Source of the DNA: Pseudoips prasinana
Taxonomy: Eukaryota; Arthropoda; Insecta; Lepidoptera; Nolidae
Reading direction: 5' to 3'
NCBI GenBank assembly: GCA_951640165.1
Contig: OX621234.1
Location: 4,097,001 to 4,161,000, forward strand
DNA: 64,000 bases
Positions 49,498 through 60,128 of this stretch are shown piece after piece. Numbering within the stretch: position 1 is the first letter of the stretch; every line of letters begins with the position of its first letter. The position numbers were made by a program, and so were the translations under genes. A model generated the notes under the pieces. That model saw nothing but the letters and a program-made list of their open reading frames with translations. It was not told the origin of the DNA and searched no databases.

Positions 49498-51726
49498 ATG
49501 ATGGACACAACCAAACCGCGGCCCCCAGTCCCCGGCAGCCCTGCTATTCCCAGCCGTGGTAACAGCCGTGGTTACGGCAGGGCAGGGGGTGCTAAGAATC
49601 CCCGGCAGATTCCGCGTTACCAACACCGACGACCTCTGGCCCTGGCAACATATAACACACGTACACTGCGGTCCGACGAGAAGATAACCGAACTGGAGGA
49701 AGAATTGAGCAGGTTACATTGGGATATTGTAGGATTATCTGAAGTCCGAAGAGAGGGGGAGGACTCGATAATACTGAAATCCGGAAACCTGCTCTATTAC
49801 CGGGAGGGTGACCAAATATCCCAAGGTGGTGTCGGGTTCATAGTCCACAAGTCCCTCGTGAACAACCTAGTGAAAATCGAGAGTGTGTCGACGAGGGTTG
49901 CGTACCTTATACTCAGAATCACCAAGCGGTATTCGTTGAAGGTTATACAGGTATACGCACCCACTTCGACACACTCCGACGATGAAGTAGAGGTTATATA
50001 TGAGGACATATCCAGAGCCATACATACCTCTAACTCCTATTTCACTGTGGTCATGGGGGACTTCAACGCGAAGCTGGGCAAACGATTCGGTAATGAGCTG
50101 AGAGTGGGGCAATTTGGAACTGGAGACCGGAACCCCCGGGGCCAAATGTTGGCCGACTTCATGGAGAAGGAGGGACTCTTTATGATGAATTCCTTCTTCA
50201 GGAAGCCGGATCACCGCAAATGGACCTGGGTGAGCCCCGATGGTAAAACTAAAAATGAGATAGACTTTATCTTGTCGACGAGACGACAGATGTTCAATGA
50301 CGTCTCCGTGATCAATGCGGTTAAAACCGGAAGCGATCACAGACTGGTCAGAGGCTCATTGAACCTGAATGTCAAACTCCAGAGGTCCCGACTGATAAAG
50401 TCTACGCTCCGACCTTTACCTATCCACGTCCAAAACCCCGAACCATTTCAGCTCGAACTGCAAAACCGTTTCGAATGCCTAGCAGACTGCGAGGAAGTGG
50501 ACTCATACTATGACAGGCTCGTAGAAGCTGTCCATACGGCTGGGTCTAAGGTCTTCAAGGCCCGTCGTACAAACAGAACTAAAAAGATCTCTGACTTTAC
50601 CCTGCAACTTATGGAAGATAGACGGAAAATGGTTCTGACATCCTCAGATGATGCTACCAGATATCGGCAGCTCAACAGACAGATCTCAAAGTCTTTGACT
50701 CGCGACACGCGGCAATTTAATACAATTAGTATTAAAGAGGCTATCGAGCGGAACAAAGGCTCTAAAGTGTTCGCAAGAGCTCTGTCTGTTGGACAGAGCC
50801 AACTGACGAAGCTGAAGACTGAGGATGGTAGAATCGTCACATCTAAACCTGAGTTGCTGGGAGAGATCGAGAAGTTCTACGGACAGTTATATACGACAAC
50901 ACAGCCACCTGTCAAAAGTCATGCCTCAGATCCCAGAGCACGACTAACCCGACACTACACCGAAGACATCCCGGACGTCAGCCTGTACGAGATTAGAATG
51001 GCTCTCAAACAACTCAAGAACAATAAGGCGCCTGGTGATGATGGAGTTACAGCAGAGCTTCTGAAGGCGGGTGGTACACCAATCCTACGGGCCCTTCAGA
51101 ACTTATTTAACTCCGTCATACTAGATGGTCAAACGCCACAAGCATGGCACAGAAGTGTGGTGGTGCTCTTCTTCAAAAAGGGCGACAAGACCCTATTGAA
51201 GAATTATAGACCCATCACACTGCTGAGCCATGTTTACAAGTTGTTTTCGAGGGTCGTTACGAACCGTCTCGCTCGCAGGTTTGACGACTTCCAGCCTCCC
51301 GAACAAGCCGGTTTCCGAAAAGGCTTTAGCACCATAGACCACATACATACGCTGCGGCAAGTTATACAGAAGACCGAAGAGTATAACAAGCCACTGTGCT
51401 TAGCGTTTGTGGACTATGAGAAAGCCTTTGATTCTATCGAAACATGGGCCGTGCTGAGGTCTCTCATAAGGTGCCAAATTGACTACCGGTATATCGAGGT
51501 GATAAAGTGTTTGTATGAAAACGCCACTATGTCAGTGCGATTCCAGGACCAGATCTCGAAACCTATCCACTTGCAGCGAGGCGTGAGACAGGGAGATGTT
51601 ATATCTCCGAAACTGTTCACCGCTGCATTGGAAGACGTCTTCAAGCTTCTGGACTGGAAAGGCTTTGGCATCAATGTCAATGGCGAGTACATATCACTCA
51701 CCTTCGATTTGCCGATGATATCGTAG
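49498..51726 (+). pseudogene. RTE-1 ORF, N-terminal part: endonuclease and most of the reverse transcriptase
   Basis: The first ATG in frame is at 49498 (a second at 49501). A basic Pro/Gly/Arg N-terminus precedes the APE-type endonuclease: LATYNTRTL, GLSEVRREGE, VIQVYAPTS, GDFNAKLG (about 50056), EIDFILST and GSDHRLVRGS (about 50330). A linker follows, then reverse transcriptase blocks KNNKAPGDDGVTAELLKAGG, QAGFRKGFSTIDHIHTLRQV, VDYEKAFDSIET (first catalytic Asp, about 51415) and LQRGVRQGDVISPKLFTAAL. Relative to copy 2 there are two extra bases near 51690-51700, so the frame ends at TAG 51724 instead of reading the catalytic FADD. The element nicks DNA and copies its RNA at the target when intact (family knowledge). 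Confidence 0.95.
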
Positions 51727-52475
51727 TCATGGCTGAGACCATGGAAGACCTCGGTACAATGCTCGATGACCTCAGCAGAGTCTCTCAACAAGTGGGTCTG
51801 AAAATGAACATGGATAAGACGAAAATCATGTCAAACGTCCATGTTGCACCCACTCAATTGAAAGTTGGTGACTCTGCACTCGAAGTTGTAGAGAACTATA
51901 TTTACCTAGGACAGACCATCCAACTAGGTAGGTCCAACTTCGAGAAGGAGGTCAATCGTAGAATCCAACTCGGCTGGGCAGCGTTCGGGAAGCTACGTAA
52001 CATCTTCTCGTCCAAAATACCGCAGTGTCTCAAGTCGAAAGTCTTCGACCAGTGTGTGTTGCCAGTGATGACATACGGAACAGAGACGTGGTCGCTCACT
52101 ATGGGCCTTATTAGAAGGCTCAAGGTCACCCAAAGAGCAATGGAGAGGGCTATGCTCGGAGTTTCCCTGCGGGATCGCATCAGAAATGTCGAAATCCGCA
52201 GGCGAACCAAAGTCACCGACATAGCCCGAAGAATTGCCAAGTTGAAGTGGCAGTGGGCAGGGCACATAGCTCGTAGAGCCGACGGCCGTTGGGGCAGAAA
52301 GGTTCTCGAGTGGCGACCACGAACCGGAAGACGCAGCGTGGGCAGGCCCCCTACAAGATGGACCGATGATCCTGTGCGGGTCGCTGGAAACTGCTGGATG
52401 CGAATAGCACAAGACCGGCAATTGTGGAGATCTTTGGGGGAGGCCTTTGTCCAGCAGTGGACGTCTTTCGGCTGA
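51702..52475 (+). pseudogene. RTE-1 ORF, C-terminal part in the shifted frame
   Basis: The catalytic FADDIVVMAET (51708-51740) is in this frame, followed by LKMNMDKTKIM, YIYLGQTIQLG (thumb), MTYGTETWSL, QRAMERAMLGVSLRDRIRN, then KLKWQWAGHIARRADGRWGR and a C-terminal RRSVGRPPTRWTDD and WRSLGEAFVQQWTSFG. This is the standard end of lepidopteran RTE proteins. An internal ATG at 51729 could start translation but would lack FADD. The shift is the only coding lesion I can find in this copy. Confidence 0.94.
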
Positions 52476-52537
52476 TATGATGATGATGATGATGATTCTA
52501 ATTCGGGTGTTTGAAGGTGTGCGTTCATTACGTTACA

Positions 52538-52805
52538 TCTATATATATAAAAATCAATGCCACTTTTCGTTGTAATGTTATAACTCAACAACGCCTTTAC
52601 CGATTTGGCTAATTTTGGTCTTAAATTATTCGTGGAAGTCCAGGAAAGGTTTTTACGAATAGAAAATTAAAAAAGTCTTGTAAAAGTGTAAAGTCATCAT
52701 CTTTTAGCAATTTAAAATATTTTTTTGTTTGAATAAATGAACTTAATAATATATTTTTTTTATTACTATGCCTTATACGTAGCGAAGCACGTACTGGGCC
52801 GCTAG
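52538..52805 (+). mobile_element. HEL-2 (Helitron-like)
   Basis: It starts TCtatatatataaaaatcaa, then tgccacttttcgttgtaatg, and ends gcacgtactgggccgCTAG, followed by T. It lies immediately beyond the REP-X right end and overlaps it by a few TA bases. Confidence 0.7.
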
Positions 52806-52997
52806 TATTGTATATATTACCTACATTATCATTTTAAACAATACACATGTATACAAAGACTCAACTGTCTAATGAAATGAAATTATTGTAGTTGTAGTTT
52901 TGTTAGAGAATTAGTAACAGTGAATTGACTAGGTACCGAGACTAAACTCAGTTCAGCGTCTTGTAACTGAGTTTAGCGTCAATTTATCATCGTCATA

Positions 52998-53145
52998 TTT
53001 ATACATATAAGTATGTATTTACAAAAGAAAAGTAGTATACGTAGTATATCAGTTATCTGGTTTTCATAGTACACACTCTGCTTAGTTTGCGATCAGATGA
53101 CAGTGTGTGAATAATGTCCCAGAATATTATATTATTATTATTCGA
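52998..53145 (+). mobile_element. SINE-C 3' part
   Basis: taagtatgtatttacaaaag, then tagtatatcagttatctggt, to ttgcgatcagatgacagtgt and an attattatta tail. Confidence 0.82.
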
Positions 53146-53251
53146 TGTTCAACATCATTACAATGTATGAATTACAGTTGAACAGATTTGGATATAATGA
53201 CGCCTATTCGGTCACTAATCTAGGAATCCTTTGATTAACATGTATTGATTG

Positions 53252-53388
53252 TACAGACGCCAGCACATCAAGCTACCCCAATCTGTCAAATTTCCCCAAT
53301 TGAAAGTGAACCTTATTCTTATGTGATAAAGTTCAAAATCGATAAAAGAATTTTGATAGATTGGGGTAGTTGGACGTGCTGGCGTCTT
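53252..53388. mobile_element. MITE-2 copy 2
   Basis: Left end tacagacgccagcacatcaa; right end the complement of the same with changes (gtagttggacgtgctggcgt). The interior is collinear with 10791-10920 plus a few bases. Confidence 0.9.
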
Positions 53389-53584
53389 TCCATGTTATAT
53401 GATGATCAAACCGCTTGTAGATTCAAAGGCAGGCATTGCAATATCAAACAGAGTTTAATTATTGTGTAGTCAATTGGATGTCCTACACAGGGAGGACAAG
53501 AAGCTGTATCAATACAAAGGTACGTTATCTAAACAAATATCACTGATTAATCATGATTAATCATCAAGTCTAATACCAATAATA
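53389..53584. other. no recognised feature
   Basis: AT-rich; includes a gattaatcatgattaatcat duplication near 53543. Confidence 0.35.
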
Positions 53585-54118
53585 ATGTCCTCCTAGCCGA
53601 ATGTCGGCGACGGCGGCCAGTCTCAATGGAGATTAGCCATCTGCGCGGGACATATTATAGTGCACAAGTGTGTGCGCAAACACAGGAGCACTTTCTATTC
53701 CATGACTCTCATGATCCAATGGGACGCCTCGCGACACGACCGGAAAGACATGTACAGGTCAGGTACAGGACCATCGGCTTTACGTGCTCTCCGAGGCACG
53801 GGGGTGAAATACCGCCAACTCCCAGACTTCGGGCTGATGATGACAATTTTTTTTTTCACAGAAGAGTCCCAAAATCACTATTGGCCCGACCCGGGATTAC
53901 AACCCAGGATAGATAGATAGATAAAACTCTTTATTGTACACCTCGAGAAACAATACAAACTGACAACATATACAAATGAATACAGTACAAATGGCGGCCT
54001 TATCACAAGGTGTGATCTCTTCCAGGCAACCTAGGTAGTGAAAGAATAATAGAGGAGTTACGTGTAGTTAGTTGCGGGTGACCTCGTTCTCTGCGGGTGA
54101 ACACGCTACCGCTAAACC
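53585..54118 (-). mobile_element. SINE-B interrupted by a LINE tail
   Basis: The body is at 53585-53908 (gtgtgcgcaaacacaggagc; ccaatgggacgcctcgcgac) and the head resumes at about 54083-54118 (acctcgttctctgcgggtga). The insert 53909-54082 is the (TAGA)n-tailed LINE end also seen at 38650. Confidence 0.85.
53909..54082 (-). mobile_element. LINE 3' end with (TAGA)n tail
   Basis: tagatagatagataaaactc, then tttattgtacacctcgagaa. Near-identical to 38650-38826. Confidence 0.82.
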
Positions 54119-54173
54119 AATGCGCAGTCCATGTTTACCAAACTAATGGATTAAACCAATAGCTCCAGAGGGG

Positions 54174-54285
54174 GCTCATGTCCACTCCAATCCACTTCTC
54201 AAATCCATCAATGGATTAGAGTGTACTTAAAAGCGGAATCTAATCCATTGATGGATTTGAGAAGTGGATTGGAGTGGACATGAGC
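54174..54285. repeat. 46-bp perfect inverted repeat
   Basis: Arms 54174-54219 and 54240-54285 are exact complements (left starts gctcatgtccactccaatcc). The loop is 20 bp. Probably a very short foldback element. Confidence 0.95.
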
Positions 54286-54404
54286 CATAAGGACGACATA
54301 TTATTCTTTTCTTGAATGTTATTCCTTCATTTTGGGGAATAATCTTGCATTACCCCTTGCAGTGCAACAAATCTTTTCTTTGTTTATTTCGGATAAATAA
54401 ATGA

Positions 54405-54665
54405 AATAAAAAAGGGTATTATTCACGTAGACTTTAAAAAAGCGCTTGTAAATAGTTAGAAAATGTTTGTAGTAATACCTATATTAAGTATAGATAATAA
54501 TTTCTAGTTACATTATTTATATATTTAGGTGCACGGATTGTATGAAAACATTTATAAAATTTATTTTATGATAGCAATGATATTTAGCTAGCTTGTATTA
54601 AGTTATTGTCGAAGAGATTATGTTAAGTTTAATTATCGAAATTTATAGTTTTAGGTATATTTCAC
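54405..54665 (-). repeat. U490, 5'-truncated
   Basis: The complement of the last about 260 bp of the 36662 copy (plus-strand view gtagactttaaaaaagcgct; gctagcttgtattaagttat). More diverged than the other copies. Confidence 0.8.
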
Positions 54666-54714
54666 TACATATTGCCTGAATGGAAATGTGATATGTTCTC
54701 GTGAAGTAATTTTA

Positions 54715-54906
54715 TGTAAAGATGTACAAACACTTTTATTTTTCAATATTTTAATTAATATTAGACAGCAATCACAGTAGTGTACCACCGCGGCCATCGA
54801 GAGATACCCCCCACGACGTTTTTTCCAGCCGCAAGCCCGACGTCACCGCACCCGAGCGCTTCCGACCGTTGGCGATTACTCCCGATTAAGATAGCGGCGC
54901 GTAACA
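54715..54906 (-). repeat. Gypsy 3' LTR
   Basis: In element orientation it begins TGTTACGCGCCGCTATC and ends CTTTACA. The 185-bp core 54715-54899 matches 60129-60313 with one substitution (54779-54781 region, cagtagtg versus cagtcgtg). Confidence 0.92.
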
Positions 54907-55036
54907 TCGGCCATCCTGCAAAGTGAATACCGATGAGGTTTTCACAAAGAATTTATGAGGAATGATACTAGTAACTTGGACATCTACCTAAAACTGGATT
55001 GTCTTTACTCAGAACTTACTTGCAGTTTCAGCTGGA

Positions 55037-56044
55037 TTAACTTTCCAATAAATCAATCAAATCTTGCGTATCCACGACATCTTTATCACTGTCTACAGAA
55101 TCAGTATCATAATTGACAGAGCTTTTGTAAGGCCGCAATGCATCAGCAGGTACCATTGCAACAAACTTCTTATAACCTTTCATTCCCTTTATACTGCGAA
55201 TTTTATAGCGGTCGTTAGGACAGACTTGCACTATTTTGTAGGGACCTGCATATAATTTATCAATCTTGCGATTGACTCCAGTCTCACAACTTGTATAGGC
55301 ATTATTCCACAGTACTAGAGCGCTTTTCAGATATTTTCGTGCTTCTTTTCTATTTTCGTTACATTTTATGGACAAATGCTTTTGTTTCCTTCTGATGTTC
55401 TCGTTAGCCTTTTTACGCCTTTCCTTGCAGTCAACTACTAAATTTTTCCCCATTAAATCTGGTACTATACTCTTTTTATGGGAAAACATAAGTTCGTAAG
55501 GGCTAAATTTTGTTGTATCCTGCACTGTGTGATTTATTCCCATGACGATTTCTGGAATTGCATCATCCCATGTGGAATGTTCCTTGTTAGCTGTCCTCAA
55601 AGCATTTAATAATGTCCGGTTTACTCTTTCCACTTGTCCATTAGCTCGTGGTACAGCTATAGCGTTCAAAGTATGGTGAATCTTATGATTTGTACAATAC
55701 TCCTTGAAATAACGACTGGTAAAAGATAATCCCCTATCTGAGACGATTCGGTTTGGGTAGCCAAGTATAGAAAATATCTCTCGCAGAATAGAAACTGTCT
55801 CGGTTGAACGAAGACTTTTGGCAGATCGAACTGCAACGAACTTGGTAAAGGAGTCTATAATCACCAATACATATTGATTTCCTTTCCTAGATTTTGGAAA
55901 TGGACCCATATGGTCTATGTGTACTGTATGCATTGGTTCATCTGGTTTATTTATAGGATAATTTTTTCCAGCTACTTTACCGTAGTTACTCTTTTTAAAT
56001 AGACAATCCAAACAAGCCACATATTTCCTTATAAATCGAGTCAT
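55037..56044 (-). pseudogene. Gypsy integrase
   Basis: 336 codons, intact in itself. The zinc-binding C-x2-C (CLDC, residues 11-14) pairs with the H-x3-H (HDDIGH) in the piece upstream, beyond an in-frame TAA at 56066-56068. The core has VHIDHMGPF (D44), RIVSDRGLSF (D103) and NGQVERVNRT (E139), an exact D,D35E spacing. The C-terminal LYAGPYKIVQV and ALRPYKSS regions are of GPY/F type. It would insert the cDNA into host DNA if joined to the rest of pol. The stop separates it in this copy. Confidence 0.92.
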
Positions 56045-56065
56045 ACGTGAAAACCAGTTATCAGC

Positions 56066-56974
56066 TTATATTGCTTCATCGCATTTCTTTAAACCTACAT
56101 GACCGATATCATCATGAAACATTTTCATGATACGCCATCGAGCAGCTTTGGGAACTACTAGGCGCTCACCATGAATCGTTTTACGATAAATGCGATTGTT
56201 TGAAATACAAAAATTGATTTTGACGTCATTGTTAGGATTTCCGCTTTTGAGTTGTTTGTAAATCGATTGGAGCTGTTCATCTTGAAGTTGCGCTGTAAGA
56301 AACCAGTCATTTACTTCTTCAACATTCATTATCGCAGAAACTGGATTTCGGCTCAACGCAACTACGTGCCGCATATTAGCTCCCGGTCGATATACGACTT
56401 CCATATCGAAATCTTGAATTTGAAGCCACCAACGGGCAATCCTAGGAACTAGATCTTTCTTAGTGAATGTGCTTCTTACCGCTGAGCAATCAGTGACGAC
56501 CTTAAAATGAATACCCGTTATGTATATCTTAAAACGCTTTAAGGATTCAACTACGGCTAACGTCTCTAATTCATAACTATGGTAATTCATTTCTTCTTTG
56601 GTTGTCACTGTACTAAAATAAATTACGGGTTTAAGGTCATTATCTGGTTGCTTCTGAAGAAGAACACCCGCTATACCCATTTTTGAGGCGTCTGTATGTA
56701 TTTCTGTTTCATATTCGCGATTGTGAAGTGCTAAAACTGGTTTGTTAACAAGTAATGACTTTAATTTTAAAAATGCTTCATTTTGAATTTCCTGCCATAT
56801 CCAAGGCACGCAAATCTTAGTTAATTCAGTGAGAGGTCTTGCAATTACGGCAAAATTGTTGATAAATTTACGAAAGTAGGAACATAATCCTATGAACTGG
56901 CGAACTTGATGAACATTTACCGGTGTGGGGAAATTATTTACGGCATCTTTTCCTATCACCTGGCCGAATCCCAT
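56066..56974 (-). pseudogene. Gypsy reverse transcriptase end and RNase H
   Basis: It starts within the connection region (VRQFIGLCSYFRKFINNFAV). The RNase H part shows EIHTDASKMGIAGVLLQKQ (first Asp), YELETLAVVESLKRF (Glu), KVVTDCSAVRS (Asp) and, where this family normally has H-x-D-A-L-S-R, HVVALSRNP, so the last catalytic Asp is Val. The end carries IGHVGLKKC, the start of the integrase zinc region, and a TAA stop that is in frame with the integrase. A frameshift near 56960-56975 separates it from the preceding piece. Confidence 0.9.
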
Positions 56975-57793
56975 CAGGTGTCACAACATGTCCCAAATAA
57001 TTAACTTCTGATTTTAGAAATGCACATTTCCTTAGATTTAGCTTTAGATTAGCTTGTCTGAGAAGTGTAAATACTTTCTCCAAAATGATAAGTCCACTAT
57101 CGACATCAGAAGACGGAAGTAACAGATCGCCCATGAATGTCAATACTTCCTCGTAACGTAAAGACCCAAGAAGTTTATAAATAGTACGCTGAAAACCGCA
57201 GGCGCATTGGCAAGTCCAAATAGGACTCGTTTGTATTCCCATTGTCCATCTGGTGTTATAAATTTGGTAGCATCAGCAGAAAGCGGTATTTGATGATACC
57301 CTTGTGCCAAATCTAGGCTAGTGTAAAGGCATTTTCCCGCTAATTTGTTGAGCTGGTCATCAATGTGTGGCAAAGGAAACCTATCTTTGATTGTAATGGC
57401 ATTTAAGGCCCTATAGTCTACACAGAGCCTACTATCTCCATTCTTCTTCTTAACCAGAATAACAGGTGAGGCATAATTAGATTCCGATTCCTTTATTATG
57501 CCCGCATCTAACAGGTCCTTTACCTTTGACCGAACTATTTCTAACTATGGTTTATGAAAGACAGGAATATTTGATGTCAACTGAATCGTTATTTCAGACA
57601 ATGTTGTTTGTCCAAGGTCATTGGTGTCACTAGCAAAACAATCTTTATATTTTAGTAAAAATTCAAAAAGCTTGGCTTTACCATACGGCAATAATTCTCC
57701 TATATCTATATTTGATAGTTGTATATCTCCAATTTTACAGGTACATAAATAATGTAGTGTTTGCTCTGGTGCAAGTTCTAAGATACTCTTCAC
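56934..57793 (-). pseudogene. Gypsy reverse transcriptase, fingers and palm
   Basis: Minus-strand reading from 57793: KYKDCFASDTNDLGQTTLSE, then VFHKP and an in-frame TAG (about 57545-57547). The frame then continues with GIIKESESNYASPVILVKKK, LCVDYRALNA, YTSLDLAQGYHQIPL (catalytic Asp) and FGLANAPAVF. A frameshift near 57190-57215 follows, then LTFMGDLLLPSSD where a YxDD box is expected, so the first Asp of the pair is Gly (codon GGC). Then LNLRKCAFLKSEVNYLGHVV. The loss of this Asp alone should abolish polymerisation. Confidence 0.9.
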
Positions 57794-57841
57794 TTGTAAT
57801 ATTGTATAGGGTTGAGTACGAAGTTGAATAAGTTCAGGCCT

Positions 57842-58361
57842 CTGTGGAAACGCGAAACAGAAAACATTTTGGAGCTAGGTGAGCAATTTTCGGCAAGCAA
57901 TCCAGTTTTAAGACGTCCTAATAAAACTTAAAATAATAATTTTAAATAGAACATACATGTATATACTTAAATAATAATAGAATTATCTTTGATATCTAAA
58001 TTTAAAATGGTAATAAATAAACTTATTAATAAATATTCACAAGAAATTTAATGATAGAGTAATAAAACATAATCTAAAGAAATCGTTACAGTAAACTGTT
58101 CAGAATCAGCGTATGGTTTACCAGTATAATATATAATTAGCAGATACAGACAATTCTAAATGATACAGACAGAATCCAGCAAACTTTGTTTGCGGAATAA
58201 TCAGAACATAGAATCTGTAGGCGTTTGGTCAGATAACAGAACAGAAACAGACAGATAACAGAAACAGACAGAACAGAGGGGGGACACTCAGTGTCACATC
58301 TGAAATAAAACAGAAGGCGCAAGGTCCCAGACAGATTAATTAAACAAGAAAAATAACGCAC
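57842..58361 (-). other. 520-nt intron-like insertion between protease and reverse transcriptase
   Basis: In element orientation it starts aag|GTGCGTTATTTTTC and ends GTTTCGCGTTTCCACAG|agg, with a pyrimidine-rich 3' end. Codon phase is 0 on both sides, and the sequence after it (57841 onward) is open and in frame with the reverse transcriptase piece beginning at 57793. It is AT-rich and includes a 17-bp near-tandem repeat (aacagaaacagacagat, about 58239-58277). It has no coding similarity to pol. Confidence 0.6.
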
Positions 58362-59612
58362 CTTTGTTTTGTCGGCCTGAAGCGATTCGCCATCATTGTT
58401 CTTCAGATTGGTTGAATTAGTCTCCATGGATTCACATAGTACCGCACGGGTGATGAGATTATCTTTCTTCCAAAATAACTGTTCTTGACTCATGTTGTAG
58501 ATACGGATATATCCTTTTTTCCCAGTTAGTAAAGCAGCAGGTATAGCGAAATTTCTACCGTTGAAGTTATGGAATCGTGGTGATGTACAGACGTCATTTT
58601 CGAGGGCATTCCCTACAATATTCACTTCGACAAAAGCAGAAGCTTGTGGTGGTAACTGAACATCCGAAGAGCTCGTAATCGCAAATTTCCCATCCGATAA
58701 ATCATTGCGCAACACAGTTTCATCCTTTAATATAGCAGAATCCTGGGTAGTAATTAATGAAATTCCTTTAGCGTTTATAATAGGTTGTCCAATAAGTATG
58801 TCAACATTAGCAGGCAATTCCAAGTGGGTAACCACTGCAATCGTATCAAAAGTTAGTCCATCAATTGACATTACTAGATTCACTTGACCCATAGCTGGTA
58901 CTGAATATCCAGTAAATCCTTTCAGAAAGGCTTCTGTTTCTCTTACAATATAACCTAGTTCCTTTACCATTTTCAGTGAAACAACGTTCAGTTGTGCTCC
59001 AGTATCTAAATATCCGGAAAATGATTTTTTACCGACACAAACATCTTTGTTATAAATGTCATTCAAATTCTGAACGATATTGATAGGTGCTGCTCCGCCT
59101 ATTGAGTTTTGCAACAGGTTTTCTATTTTGGGACAACGGTTTATATTGTGTCCAACTTCAGAACAAAATTTACAAATTCTTTTATCAGGGACGGGGCAGT
59201 TTTTTACCATGTGTTCAGTGGAATTACACCTAAAACAATTCATCCGACGAAATGTTGGAGTTGTAGTAATACGGGAAGTTGAAGGCACACTCGTAGGTAA
59301 AGTAACAGGAATACACCTCTTCTCAGGTTCAAACCTGGATGTCCGCGGGTAACTCGGGTTGATATTTTTCATTTCGGTTTTATGGCGGTAACTTTCAAAT
59401 GTAAACAAATATCCACTGTAAAATTCTTCGGGAGTATCGCATTTAAACGCTTTTGCACGATTTTGTAAATCCAGTGGTAGGCCTTTAATTAAACAAGAGA
59501 GGGCAGCAGCATCATCTAAACGACAGCGGCGACACATAGCCAGCTTATCATGATAATAATGAGTTACAGTTTCATTGTTTAACTTCTTTCGGGTTACTAG
59601 TTCTTCTAACAT
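58362..59612 (-). pseudogene. Gypsy gag C-terminus and protease
   Basis: 417 codons up to the intron-like junction (the frame by chance stays open into it, to 58137). The gag matrix/capsid-like end (LVTRKKLNNETVTHYYHDKL) is followed by two CCHC zinc knuckles, CFRCNSTEHMVKNC (126-139) and CKFCSEVGHNINRC (147-160). The aspartic protease region follows, with the catalytic SGYLDTGAQLNVVS (D203) and a later VDILIGQPII flap/hydrophobic region. The knuckles package RNA; the protease cuts the polyprotein (family knowledge). A frameshift near 59700 separates it from the gag N-terminus. Confidence 0.92.
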
Positions 59613-59697
59613 ATCTGCGTACTCAAAACTTCTTGGAAAATCACTAATAAGTAACGATTTCCACTGTTCCCAAGAGTAATTGTACTCATCTAAACGA

Positions 59698-60081
59698 CTA
59701 AACCATAATTATTGTGCTCGACCAACGAGTTTGCATTATGACGATCTTTGTATAGTCATTCCATTTATGTACCAATCCCAGTTGGTCGATTTTAGCCAAC
59801 CAGTTTTTCACATTTGTTTCGTGATTATCGGGATCAAAAGCGGGTATGATTTTCTCACCTGAAATATTTCTAATCGATCGTGATTGATCACGAAACTTCT
59901 CAACCATTCCTTCCAATTTGGTAGACAGTAATCTTTCAAGTAGCACGTTCGGATGTATATCTTCGTCGTCCATATTAACTTGAACTTGGTCAACAATAAA
60001 GTTTCCCGTACTCGTAACGGATTCGGAAGGTATTGATTTTTTTAACATTATCCGATTTTTCTTTCGCGCAGATCTCTTCAT
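59698..60081 (-). pseudogene. Gypsy gag N-terminus
   Basis: The ATG at 60081 gives a basic start MKRSARKKNR, an acidic middle (VNMDDEDIHPNVLLERLLST) and the capsid-like IPAFDPDNHETNVKNWLAKI, then KWNDYTKIVIMQTR. The motif F-D-P-[DE]-x-x-x-x-x-x-x-W-[LI] is typical of insect Gypsy gag. The frame then shifts; the gag continuation is in another frame from about 59690. Confidence 0.85.
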
Positions 60082-60128
60082 TTTCTGGGTTCGATATATA
60101 GAAATATATATAAAATGCCACTTCTGAA

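Larger units (their letters stand above)
49313..52494 (+). mobile_element. RTE-1 copy 1, full length, nearly intact
   Basis: 3182 bp, flanked by direct repeats attctaattcg at 49302-49312 and 52495-52505. It has a 5' UTR of about 185 bp, one long coding region interrupted by a single frame change, and a 3' end ggctgatatgatgatgatga. An ATG/TGA repeat tail is typical of RTE-type LINEs, which lack poly(A). Confidence 0.95.
48953..52546 (+). mobile_element. REP-X, split by RTE-1
   Basis: Left end tgtaacttaattaacgcaca, then tcctgaaaa. Right end (complement of) agatgtaacgtaatgaacgc, then acacc. Without RTE-1 (49313-52494) and one target-duplication copy it is about 400 bp, matching the 15818/20036 copy. 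It is continuous at the point where that copy contains a DNA transposon. Confidence 0.8.

Noticed and set aside
58137..58361. Reading the open frame after the protease as genuine pol sequence
   Set aside because: The frame is open by chance through AT-rich DNA, has no similarity to pol, and lies inside the intron-like segment.
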